Positions 1 through 6,499 of a DNA stretch of 9,200 nt are shown piece after piece (the first letter of the stretch is position 1; each line of letters opens with the position of its first letter). Both the position numbers and the translations under genes were made by a program. The DNA lies in NCBI GenBank assembly GCA_031269065.1, contig JAIRWJ010000006.1, forward strand, positions 1 to 9,200, written 5' to 3'. This stretch comes from Rickettsiales bacterium (GTDB lineage Bacteria > Pseudomonadota > Alphaproteobacteria > Rickettsiales > UBA1997). The notes below the pieces were generated by a model that did not search any database, was not told the DNA's origin, and was given only the letters and a program-made list of their open reading frames with translations.

Positions 1-1002
1 TTCCTTGCTGTCTGGCCCTATGACCTCCTTTTCTGGTTTCTCAAATTCTTTTTCCATTGTTTTCTCCAATTTCTTTTGCTCAATATGCTTTATAATTTGC
101 TCCGGGCTGGACCTCTCGGCCGGATAATAGCTACACATGTTACTCATAGCTTCTACATATGAAATGTTTGGAACTGCTGTCATTATACTTTCTATAATCA
201 ATTTGATTTTGTTCCTGACGTGATCCTCATCTTTCATTATTCCTACAAATTCTTTGGGAATATATTCATCCAAAGACATTTCTTCTCCCTGGATTATATT
301 CATGCCACCAGATACTATATAAATCATAGTCATTCCCAGAGCCCAAATGTCTGTCTTGTAACTATTGGACGATTTGGAGATGATCATTTCTGGGGCCATA
401 AAAATAGGTGTCCCATGAAGGTCGTCCGAATTTTCCAAATATGTCATAAATCCAAAGTCACCGATAACCAAAGAATTGTCCCCTCTGATAAATATGTTCC
501 TTGGTTTCAGATCCCGGTGGACACGGGATTGTGCATGAATTGCCGACACAGCACAGAGTATTGGTATAAAATTCTCAATCATTATCATCCTCGCTTCCCC
601 AGGATTTTCCTCCAGAAGTGTTTCCATGTCCCCCTTCTCACAGTATTCCATAAGCACGGCACCAAATTGCTTTCCTTCGTGGATAAATTTCTCTACACCA
701 AAAACCTTTAGCAGGCCTGGATATTTCGCCATTTCATCCTTGAAGTCTCTGAAATATGCGAATTCTCCTTTGTTACCGCCAAATTGTTCTTTGCTAAATA
801 ATTTCACAGCAACTGGTTTTTTATCCATTTCGACGCCCAGAATTTTGTACACTCTGCCTGCCATTCCGGAACCAACTTCCTCGCACTCTACCCCAGGGCC
901 ATCAGTCACCAACCTTGGGAACAGCTCAAGTAGCCGCTGGTTCAGTATCTGAATTTCTTGAACTTTTTGAATTTCTAAATCGTTGGAGTCCGTTTCACTC
1001 AC
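1..1002 (-). CDS. Eukaryotic-like Ser/Thr protein kinase, catalytically intact, 3' end outside the window
   Basis: The frame is open from a GTG at 1002 to the window edge (334 codons), with an in-frame TAA at 1020-1018 just upstream. All kinase motifs are present: glycine loop GSGMAGRVY (residues 44-52), VAVK with the ATP-anchoring Lys67, hinge-like LMEYCEKGDM (117-126), catalytic loop HRDLKPRN (Asp164, Asn169), DFG (182-184), GTPIFMAPE (197-205) and DIWALG (218-223). It should therefore be an active protein kinase that transfers ATP phosphate to Ser/Thr; its substrates are unknown. About 40 residues rich in Gln/Leu/Glu precede the fold, and a charged Lys/Glu tail begins near residue 300 and runs off the window. 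No membrane segment or signal peptide is visible in this part. It lies 65 bp downstream of a paralogous pseudokinase gene on the same strand with no terminator between them, so the two are probably cotranscribed. No Shine-Dalgarno precedes the GTG, but no better start exists before the fold. Confidence 0.95.
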   Translation of the reverse strand, partial: MSETDSNDLEIQKVQEIQILNQRLLELFPRLVTDGPGVECEEVGSGMAGRVYKILGVEMDKKPVAVKLFSKEQFGGNKGEFAYFRDFKDEMAKYPGLLKVFGVEKFIHEGKQFGAVLMEYCEKGDMETLLEENPGEARMIMIENFIPILCAVSAIHAQSRVHRDLKPRNIFIRGDNSLVIGDFGFMTYLENSDDLHGTPIFMAPEMIISKSSNSYKTDIWALGMTMIYIVSGGMNIIQGEEMSLDEYIPKEFVGIMKDEDHVRNKIKLIIESIMTAVPNISYVEAMSNMCSYYPAERSSPEQIIKHIEQKKLEKTMEKEFEKPEKEVIGPDSKE

Positions 1003-1067
1003 GTAAATTTGATAAAGTTAATAAAAATACAAATATGAACTCTCTGGCCGTCTCGATAGAATATGAT

Positions 1068-2228
1068 TTACTGAGTAATGCATGAGTTCCTTGGCTGGTC
1101 GCCCGATACATAGCCCTTCACAATTTCATTGAATTCTCTTGTCATTTCTCCACCCACATGTTTAAGTTGTTTTTCGCCATAATTAATTAGCTGGAGCTCG
1201 AGCTTACCTTTATCCTCCTTCATTTTTTCGGCCCTTTCCTTCAATTTTTCAAATTCTTCTCTATTCCTGCGTTTCTTCGCTTCCCTGTTTTTTATCTCCT
1301 CCGAGACTTTCTCTCCTCCAGTGAATACCATAAGTTGCGCTGCACTGGGTCTTCTAGCTGGGTCATATTCACACATCATGGAAAAGACTTTTTTATGGAA
1401 AAAATCTAGGTCGCTAATATTTTTTAGCATGAATTTAACCTTCTCTCTAATATAATTCTCGTTTCCCATCATTTCCGTAAGATATTGTTTAACAGCGGCA
1501 CAATTATGTCTCGGATTGATTTGTTCTTTTTCTATGATATTAACACCTGAGAATATTTCAATAAATATCATTCCAAGGGACCAGATCTCTGCCTTGTGAT
1601 TAGAAAGAATTTCGGAACCTGAACGCATAATTTCCGGTGCCGCATAAATAGACACCCCATCCAACTCCCCCGCTTTTGCGTTTGCTGGATATCCCGCAAT
1701 TCTGAAATTGTCGATAACTAAGCTGTCGTTTTCTCTAATAAAAATATTACTTGGTTTCAGTTCAGCGTGTACGAAGCTCTTACTTTGAATCACCTGCAAA
1801 GTTCGTATCAGTGGTACGACGCTGCCGATAGCGATTCTTCTGGCCTCTTTTGGATTATCTATCATTAGTGTTCTCAAATTTCTTCTTCCAAAACCTTCCG
1901 TCAGAATAACGTGAAATTGTTTCTCTTCATGATAAAATTTTCCTGTACCAAAAACCCTCGGCAGAGCCGTTGACGCTACAATCTCGTCATTTGATTCTCC
2001 TTCAGCACAGAGAAACTCATCCTCTCCAGAGTTCCCTTTGTATAGTTTTACAGCAACAAATTCTCTTTCTATTTTCAGGTTGGAGATATTATATACACTG
2101 CTGGCTGGTCCACAGCTGACTTCCCTAAGCTCTGCCTTAAAATTCTCCATTGCCAACCTGGGAAATAGCTTCGGTAGCTGTTGGCCCAACATTAGCGCTT
2201 CTATGGAATTTGAGTTAGTTTTATACGT
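1068..2228 (-). CDS. Predicted Ser/Thr pseudokinase with charged helical C-terminal tail
   Basis: This is a kinase-fold protein paralogous to the gene that follows it. Numbering is from the ATG at 2192 (374 aa). The fold is preserved: VAVKL with Lys49, LKPSNIFIR (145-153), the APE triplet (185-187), EIWSLG (202-207) and the late Arg-Pro (281-282). The chemistry is not. The glycine loop reads SCGPASSVY, HRD is HAE (catalytic Asp to Glu144), and DFG is NFR (Asn162, Arg164). Catalysis is therefore unlikely, and a scaffolding or allosteric role is inferred, perhaps on the downstream kinase. Residues 294-345 are very rich in Lys, Glu and Arg and look like a coiled coil. The start is drawn at an ACG at 2228. 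A TAGGAGG lies 7 nt before it, a strong promoter precedes that, and the extra 12 codons align with the N-terminus of the partner kinase. The conventional alternative, the ATG at 2192, has no good ribosome binding site. Confidence 0.92.
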   Translation of the reverse strand, partial: TYKTNSNSIEALMLGQQLPKLFPRLAMENFKAELREVSCGPASSVYNISNLKIEREFVAVKLYKGNSGEDEFLCAEGESNDEIVASTALPRVFGTGKFYHEEKQFHVILTEGFGRRNLRTLMIDNPKEARRIAIGSVVPLIRTLQVIQSKSFVHAELKPSNIFIRENDSLVIDNFRIAGYPANAKAGELDGVSIYAAPEIMRSGSEILSNHKAEIWSLGMIFIEIFSGVNIIEKEQINPRHNCAAVKQYLTEMMGNENYIREKVKFMLKNISDLDFFHKKVFSMMCEYDPARRPSAAQLMVFTGGEKVSEEIKNREAKKRRNREEFEKLKERAEKMKEDKGKLELQLINYGEKQLKHVGGEMTREFNEIVKGYVSGDQPRNSCITQ

Positions 2229-2235
2229 AAAATAG

Positions 2236-2242
2236 CCTCCTA
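2236..2242 (-). promoter_or_regulatory. Shine-Dalgarno TAGGAGG that decides the pseudokinase start
   Basis: TAGGAGG on the minus strand is the best ribosome binding site in the window. Exactly 7 nt separate it from an in-frame ACG (2228-2226). It is 43 nt from the first in-frame ATG (2192), too far to serve it. No ATG, GTG or TTG lies between the two in any frame. The site therefore argues that translation begins at the ACG, or did before an ATG/GTG mutated. Confidence 0.6.
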
Positions 2243-2261
2243 GACAACTTAGACAAATCCT

Positions 2262-2289
2262 ACTATAGGGCGGAGTAAAAATTAGTCAA
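2262..2289 (-). promoter_or_regulatory. Sigma70-type promoter of the pseudokinase-kinase unit
   Basis: Minus strand: a -35 box TTGACT (2289-2284, 5 of 6 to consensus), a 16-nt spacer and a -10 box TATAGT (2267-2262, 5 of 6). Transcription would start near 2255, giving a leader of about 27 nt that contains the TAGGAGG site and ends at the ACG codon. This is the best promoter match in the window. It gives the kinase pair transcription independent of prfA, whose stop codon is about 56 bp upstream. Confidence 0.6.
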
Positions 2290-2299
2290 CACCCAACCC

Positions 2300-2325
2300 T
2301 CAGGTGTGTTTAGGTTGGCTCCATC
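2300..2325 (-). terminator. Weak hairpin after prfA, possible terminator
   Basis: CCAACC and GGTTGG form a 6-bp stem around a 14-nt loop, downstream of the prfA stop on the minus strand. A run of five T follows after roughly 16 nt. The stem is short and the T run is distant, so this is only a candidate. The kinase promoter -35 box begins just after it, so it would separate the two transcription units. Confidence 0.25.
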
Positions 2326-2344
2326 CTCCTCTGCGCAAAATCCA

Positions 2345-3421
2345 CTAGTAGCTCTGTGCGCTTATTTTTTTGGCCTCATCATCAGCTATAAGAGCCTCAA
2401 TAATTTCATCCAGATCGCCCTCGTTTGTTATCTGATTGATTCTATACAATGTCATATTTATTCTATGATCTGTGACTCTACTTTGGGGGTAGTTATAGGT
2501 TCTTATTTTTTCTGACCTATCCCCGCTGCCTACTTGCTCTTTTCGTTCCAATGCTCTCTCTCGATCCCTCTTAGTTCTCTCCATCTCATATAACTTTGCT
2601 CTCAAAATTTTCATAGCCTTTTCCTTATTCTGATGTTGAGACTTTTCATCCTGCTGTCTAACAGTTATACCCGTAGGCAGATGCACGATTCTAACAGCAC
2701 TATCGGTTGTGTTAACGCACTGGCCTCCTGGTCCTCCGGCCCTGCAGACTGTTATTTCCAGATCTTTTTCATTTATTCTTATATCAACATCCTCCACTTC
2801 TGGAAGCACAGCCACTGTAGCAGCCGATGTATGGACTCTGCCTTTCGACTCGGTTTCTGGGACTCTCTGAACTCGATGAACCCCAGATTCAAATTTTAGC
2901 TGCCTAAACACATTCTTGCCTTTTATGAGAATTACTGCCTCTTTCACTCCACCTAGATTATTCTCTGAAATATTGAGTACTTCAAACTTCCACCCCTTTT
3001 TCTCAGCATATTTCTGATACATTTTCATCAGATCCGCCCCGAAGAGGGCAGCCTCATCACCACCCGTTCCGGCTCTCAGCTCGAGGATAGCGCTCTTCTC
3101 GTCTGCCTCATCCTTCGGTAAAAAAAACATCTCTAGTTCTCGTCTAATTATCGGCAAAATTCTGTTACAGTCGGCAATTTCTCCCTCTACAACCTTCTTA
3201 AAATCAGCATCAATACCTTTGTCATCCAATATCCCCTTTGCCTCTCTGAGATTGTTCTGGACACCAAGATATTCACTGATCTTATTAAAAATTGGCTCCA
3301 GACCTGCATGCTCCCTTGAAACCTTCGTTAGTTCGCTACCCAAAGCCTCTGGTTTTAGCAATTTCTGGCAAAGGTTCTCGTATTTTTCTCTAATATCATT
3401 TAGTTTATCTTCGAAACCCAT
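2345..3421 (-). CDS. prfA: Peptide chain release factor 1 (RF1)
   Basis: RF1 reads UAA and UAG in the ribosomal A site and triggers hydrolysis of peptidyl-tRNA. The family signatures are all here: RAGTGGDEAALF (about 118-129, counted from the upstream ATG at 3427), the codon-reading tripeptide PET within RVPETES (190-192), HTSAATVAVLPE, and the catalytic GGQ (234-236), whose Gln is normally methylated by PrmC. GSGDRSEKIRTYNYPQ and RVTDHRI follow in the usual order. Length (358-360 aa) is typical and the protein looks intact. The sequence before GGQ is CRAGGP where E. coli has RSSGA, a mild divergence. Two starts are possible: ATG 3427, directly abutting the AGGGA, or ATG 3421, 6 nt after it, which I prefer. 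The 48-codon ORF upstream ends in a TGA overlapping ATG 3427, which suggests translational coupling. The gene ends in TAG, itself an RF1 codon. The usual neighbour prmC is absent; the kinase pair follows instead. Confidence 0.98.
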   Translation of the reverse strand: MGFEDKLNDIREKYENLCQKLLKPEALGSELTKVSREHAGLEPIFNKISEYLGVQNNLREAKGILDDKGIDADFKKVVEGEIADCNRILPIIRRELEMFFLPKDEADEKSAILELRAGTGGDEAALFGADLMKMYQKYAEKKGWKFEVLNISENNLGGVKEAVILIKGKNVFRQLKFESGVHRVQRVPETESKGRVHTSAATVAVLPEVEDVDIRINEKDLEITVCRAGGPGGQCVNTTDSAVRIVHLPTGITVRQQDEKSQHQNKEKAMKILRAKLYEMERTKRDRERALERKEQVGSGDRSEKIRTYNYPQSRVTDHRINMTLYRINQITNEGDLDEIIEALIADDEAKKISAQSY

Positions 3422-3423
3422 AA

Positions 3424-3570
3424 TCATTCCCTATCGCCCATCACATTTGGTTGCGGTTTTTCTATCACAGGGTACTCTCCAATTTTAAGCTTGTCAACAA
3501 ACTCCATCTGGCTTGTACAACGGGTATATAATATATTTATTAGTTTTAACCCCCAGCTTACTTCAGACAT
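3424..3570 (-). CDS. Small hypothetical ORF (48 aa) overlapping the prfA start
   Basis: An ATG at 3570 opens 48 codons ending in a TGA at 3426-3424 that overlaps the first possible prfA ATG in an ATGA arrangement. The product begins MSEVSWGLKLINIL and ends PQPNVMGDRE. I recognise no family. A perfect TATAAT lies 18 nt before the ATG, so this could be a leader peptide coupled to prfA or a small protein. There is no convincing ribosome binding site (GTGGG only). It could be an accidental open frame in the prfA leader. Confidence 0.35.
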   Translation of the reverse strand: MSEVSWGLKLINILYTRCTSQMEFVDKLKIGEYPVIEKPQPNVMGDRE

Positions 3571-3587
3571 GTTAGACCCACTGCAAT

Positions 3588-3618
3588 ATTATAAAACTAG
3601 GTAATTACTAGGAGTCAC
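3588..3618 (-). promoter_or_regulatory. Candidate prfA promoter
   Basis: On the minus strand TATAAT (3593-3588) is a perfect -10 box. The best -35 match is GTGACT (3618-3613, 4 of 6), but its spacer is 19 nt, longer than ideal. An imperfect palindrome of 15 nt (3597-3611, CTAGGTAATTACTAG) fills most of the spacer and could be an operator or coincidence. Transcription would start just before the 48-codon leader ORF. Confidence 0.4.
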
Positions 3619-4032
3619 GGAGTACATAGAAAGAGCATATTTGGGAATAGGCGAACAAACAAACACCAGAGCGACAAAGTAGACGCAAGTTTCTTTGATA
3701 TTTGCATTAGATCTAGTGGACGATAGTCCAAATTCATGAGACATTTTTTGAAAAGAAAAAGATCTGCAAAAAAGACTCGAAATAAAACTATTTGTGTCGA
3801 AGTCTTCCAGTTCAAAGTATGACGGTAGAGTAGAAAGCCGAGATTTTGGCACTAGTAACAAATATGAATAGATTCAGAACTCCTTCGGCTGAGTTTGTTA
3901 GAAACTATAGCAACAACTGTAGATTCCATCCAAAATTTACTTCATGATTTTAATGGAGTACTATTTATCACTAAACAGAGTGGAGTGAGTTTGTTTCATA
4001 TGCTGCGGACTTGTACATTTTGTAACCACCTA
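3619..4032. other. Intergenic region between divergent prfA and thrS
   Basis: I find no intact gene here. The two longest minus-strand open frames (up to 90 codons) use TTG starts without a ribosome binding site and show no family pattern. From 3864 the plus strand carries short protein-like pieces that resemble a broken Phd antitoxin; these are listed separately. No tRNA or riboswitch fold is recognisable. Confidence 0.5.
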
Positions 4033-4038
4033 TTGTAA
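3864..4038 (+). pseudogene. Possible relic of a Phd/YefM-type antitoxin gene
   Basis: An ATG at 3864 opens 27 codons containing PSAEFVRNYSN, which resembles the SAxEFVRNxS helix at the start of Phd/YefM antitoxins. That frame ends at a TGA (3945-3947). In the +1 frame from about 3955, VLFITKQSGVSLFHML follows, resembling the family's second block (PVxITKxGRPxxVML). Order and approximate spacing fit an antitoxin of 70-80 residues broken by one frameshift. There is no ribosome binding site and no toxin gene follows; thrS does. The matches are short and read by eye, so chance similarity in AT-rich DNA is a real alternative. Confidence 0.25.
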
Positions 4039-4061
4039 TTAATGGGAAAAGCGTATATGAT
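4033..4061 (+). promoter_or_regulatory. Candidate thrS promoter
   Basis: TTGTAA (4033-4038, 4 of 6), a 17-nt spacer and TATGAT (4056-4061, 5 of 6) lie just upstream of thrS. The start point would be near 4068, leaving a leader of only about 23 nt. That is too short for a T-box or the long autoregulatory operator known upstream of E. coli thrS. Confidence 0.45.
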
Positions 4062-4090
4062 TATAGGATTAACAACAAATTTTCTAATAA

Positions 4091-6043
4091 ATGTCGAATG
4101 AAATCGAGTTGAGCTATCTGGGCAGATCGTTCCATGTTAGTTGCGGTTTAAACGGTTTTCATCTGATGAAAATCCTTGATAAAGATCTAGTTAAAAAAAC
4201 GGTGGCTATGACCATCAATGGTAAAACTCTTGATCTCGCAACTATCCTGACCGACACTATGGCCGGAGCCACTTTGAGTTTCATAGGCATGGATGACCGG
4301 GAGGGACTAAGTATTCTGAGACATTCTTCAGCCCATCTCCTGGCCTACGCTGTCCTGGAACTTCGCGGAAATGATGTAAAATTCGCTATAGGACCTGCTA
4401 TAGAAGATGGGTTCTACTATGACTTTGACGTTGGTACAAATTTTTCCAGCGAGGATCTCGGAAAAATCGAGCTGAAGATCGCTGAACTGGTCCGGAAAGA
4501 TGAAAATTTCGTGCGAGAAGATTGGTCTAAGGATGTGGCAGTTAAATATTTTAAGGATAGGGGCCAGCCCTATAAGATAGAACTCATCGAAACTATACCA
4601 GATGGCGAAATCATAAGTATCTACAAAGTCGGTAATTTTGTTGATCTTTGTAAAGGAGTACACGTTCCTTCGGCTGGTTATCTGAAGTATACAAAACTAC
4701 TGAAGGTAGCTGGAGTCTATTGGCGTGGAGACAGCAAAAACAAGGTGCTCCAGAGGATCTATGGAACTGCCTGGAGCACGAGGGATGGTCTAGACGGCTA
4801 TCTCCGGATGCTTGAGGAGGCCGAGCGGAGAGATCATAAAAAGATCTGTCGAGCTATGGACCTTGCCCATTTTGAGCACGAGTTTGCTTCGGGGGCTCCG
4901 TTTTACCATCCAAATGGACTTTTTATATTTAATACTCTGGTCAACCATATGCGCCGAAAGCAGGAGGAAAATGGCTACATAGAGGTTTCTACACCAACAG
5001 TCATGGATAGATCTCTCTGGGAAATTTCCGGCCACTGGGAGCTCTACGGAGAACATAATTATTCTGGAAAAATGGAGGATGGGAAACAGTTCTGTATAAA
5101 ACCAATGAATTGTCCAGGTGGCATACTTATATACAGGCAGGGAATAAAATCCTACAGAGACCTACCTATAAAGATGGCTGAGTTTGGAAGAGTGAATAGA
5201 TATGAGGCTAGCGGAGCTCTGAATGGATTTCTTCGGGTTAGAGAATTCACCCAGGATGATGCGCACATATTCTGTACACCAGAACAGCTAGAGACAGAGT
5301 GCAGGAAGGTAACCAAATTCATTTTGGATATCTATCGGGACTTTGGCTTCGGCGATAGCGTCAGGATAAAGTTGTCCACAAGGCCGAAAAATAGAATAGG
5401 GGACGATAGCCTTTGGGATATGGCTGAGAAAAACCTGGCTGATACTCTGGATAATATTGGTCTGAAATACGCAATATTCCCGGGGGAAGGTGCATTCTAT
5501 GGACCTAAACTGGAATTTGTCCTCAAGGATGCTCTAGGTAGAGACTGGCAGATTGGAACACTTCAGCTTGACATGAATCTTCCAAAGCGGTTTGGAATCT
5601 ATTATATAGACCAAAACGGCGAAAAGCGTGAACCCATAATGCTCCACAGGGCTATTCTAGGTTCCATAGAGAGATTCCTAGGAGTTTTCATTGAGCATAC
5701 CGAGGGAAGATTCCCCCTATGGCTAAATCCAATCCAGGCCTGCGTGGCAACCATAGTGGATGGGGTTAGCGGCTATGCCGAAGAGGTGCTCAGAAAACTG
5801 AAGGGTAATGGCCTTCGGGCAATTTTGGACGTCTCAAATGAAAAGATAAACTATAAGGTAAGAGAAATGTCTCTGCGAAAAATTCCCTATATGCTAATTC
5901 TCGGCAAAAATGAGGAGGCCAACAGGAATGTGAGTGTGAGAATCTTTGGCGATCAAAAAACCAGAACAATGGCTCTGGATGAGTTTATCAAAATTGTAAA
6001 AAGAAAGGTGGAGTCCAAAAACGGAGATTTTCTGCTGGAGTAG
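4091..6043 (+). CDS. thrS: Threonyl-tRNA synthetase
   Basis: This class II synthetase charges tRNA-Thr with threonine in the cytoplasm. At 650 aa it has the normal full length and domain order. A TGS domain occupies about 5-65. The editing domain that removes mischarged serine has HSSAH (His78, His82) and DLCKGVH (Cys187, His191), so all four active-site residues are kept although the usual CxGPH is CKGVH. In the catalytic core, motif 2 is FGRVNRYEASGALNG with Arg370, motif 3 is HRAILGSIERF with Arg528, and the zinc ligands are Cys341, His392 and His519. The anticodon-binding domain runs from about 545 to the end. Stretches such as YWRGDS, LQRIYGTAW, GEGAFYGPKLEFVLKDALGRDWQIGT and FPLWLNP give it an alphaproteobacterial look. 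The ATG at 4091 puts the TGS strand in the expected place but has no Shine-Dalgarno (the leader is AT-rich). No frameshift or missing motif is seen. Confidence 0.99.
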   Translation: MSNEIELSYLGRSFHVSCGLNGFHLMKILDKDLVKKTVAMTINGKTLDLATILTDTMAGATLSFIGMDDREGLSILRHSSAHLLAYAVLELRGNDVKFAIGPAIEDGFYYDFDVGTNFSSEDLGKIELKIAELVRKDENFVREDWSKDVAVKYFKDRGQPYKIELIETIPDGEIISIYKVGNFVDLCKGVHVPSAGYLKYTKLLKVAGVYWRGDSKNKVLQRIYGTAWSTRDGLDGYLRMLEEAERRDHKKICRAMDLAHFEHEFASGAPFYHPNGLFIFNTLVNHMRRKQEENGYIEVSTPTVMDRSLWEISGHWELYGEHNYSGKMEDGKQFCIKPMNCPGGILIYRQGIKSYRDLPIKMAEFGRVNRYEASGALNGFLRVREFTQDDAHIFCTPEQLETECRKVTKFILDIYRDFGFGDSVRIKLSTRPKNRIGDDSLWDMAEKNLADTLDNIGLKYAIFPGEGAFYGPKLEFVLKDALGRDWQIGTLQLDMNLPKRFGIYYIDQNGEKREPIMLHRAILGSIERFLGVFIEHTEGRFPLWLNPIQACVATIVDGVSGYAEEVLRKLKGNGLRAILDVSNEKINYKVREMSLRKIPYMLILGKNEEANRNVSVRIFGDQKTRTMALDEFIKIVKRKVESKNGDFLLE

Positions 6044-6054
6044 ATATTTTATTC

Positions 6055-6091
6055 TGATTACGACTCTGGCTTTGGGCCAGAGTCGTAATCA
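6055..6091. terminator. Perfect 16-bp hairpin after thrS
   Basis: The arms 6055-6070 (TGATTACGACTCTGGC) and 6076-6091 are exact reverse complements around a 5-nt loop. It begins 11 bp after the thrS stop, where a terminator is expected. There is no T run after it on either strand, so it is not a textbook intrinsic terminator. It may act in both directions, or it may be a palindromic repeat element. Confidence 0.55.
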
Positions 6092-6499
6092 ACCACAGAT
6101 TTCGGACAACAGCTATATTTGCTCACAACAACGCCTTCCCGAAGTAGCTATTTTTAATAAGAATCCTACTACGCTACCAGTTAGATCTACAACTATTAGC
6201 GAGCCTGGCCAGAGACCGGTTTTAGCAAGATAGCAGACCAAATAAATTATTCTCTTCAACCTCTTTCTTAAGTTTAAACTACCCAAACTTTGTAATTAGA
6301 CAAGATAGAAAAATTTAATAAAAGTGAGGCTTCTGCTATTCAATAGTTTTTATCCCATCATGAATAATTCTGCAGCAAAGCAGCTCTCTGGATAAAAACA
6401 AACCGGCTACCTAGGGAATTTTCCCAAATGTGTTTCGGCTCGGACAAACAGGTCTATTGACAAAGTCGGTTTTTTGACCTAATCACTAGCCTAGCCCCA
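6092..6499. other. Non-coding stretch downstream of thrS with weak open frames
   Basis: I find no recognisable gene or RNA here. On the minus strand, 6286-6113 is open from a TTG and encodes protein-like sequence such as LWPGSLIVVDLTGSVVGFLL, ending 22 bp before the hairpin at 6055-6091. It has no ATG and I recognise no family, so it is a relic at best. An inverted repeat at 6346-6399 is listed separately. Confidence 0.4.
6346..6399. repeat. 10-bp inverted repeat with internal stem
   Basis: GTTTTTATCC (6346-6355) and GGATAAAAAC (6390-6399) are exact inverted arms 34 bp apart. Inside, CTGC and GCAG could pair again around a 6-nt loop. It lies in gene-free DNA and could be the base of a structured RNA or chance in AT-rich sequence. 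No promoter of note is attached. Confidence 0.3.

Noticed and set aside
220..952. Plus-strand frames opposite the active kinase
   Set aside because: They are shadows of a minus-strand gene in which every kinase motif is present in order.
3589..3861. Minus-strand open frames of 90 and 66 codons upstream of thrS
   Set aside because: Both start at TTG without a ribosome binding site, overlap each other in different frames, and show Ser/Phe-rich random-looking composition.
4062..4090. T-box or long regulatory leader upstream of thrS
   Set aside because: The likely transcription start leaves only about 23 nt of leader, and no T-box motif or tRNA-like fold is visible.
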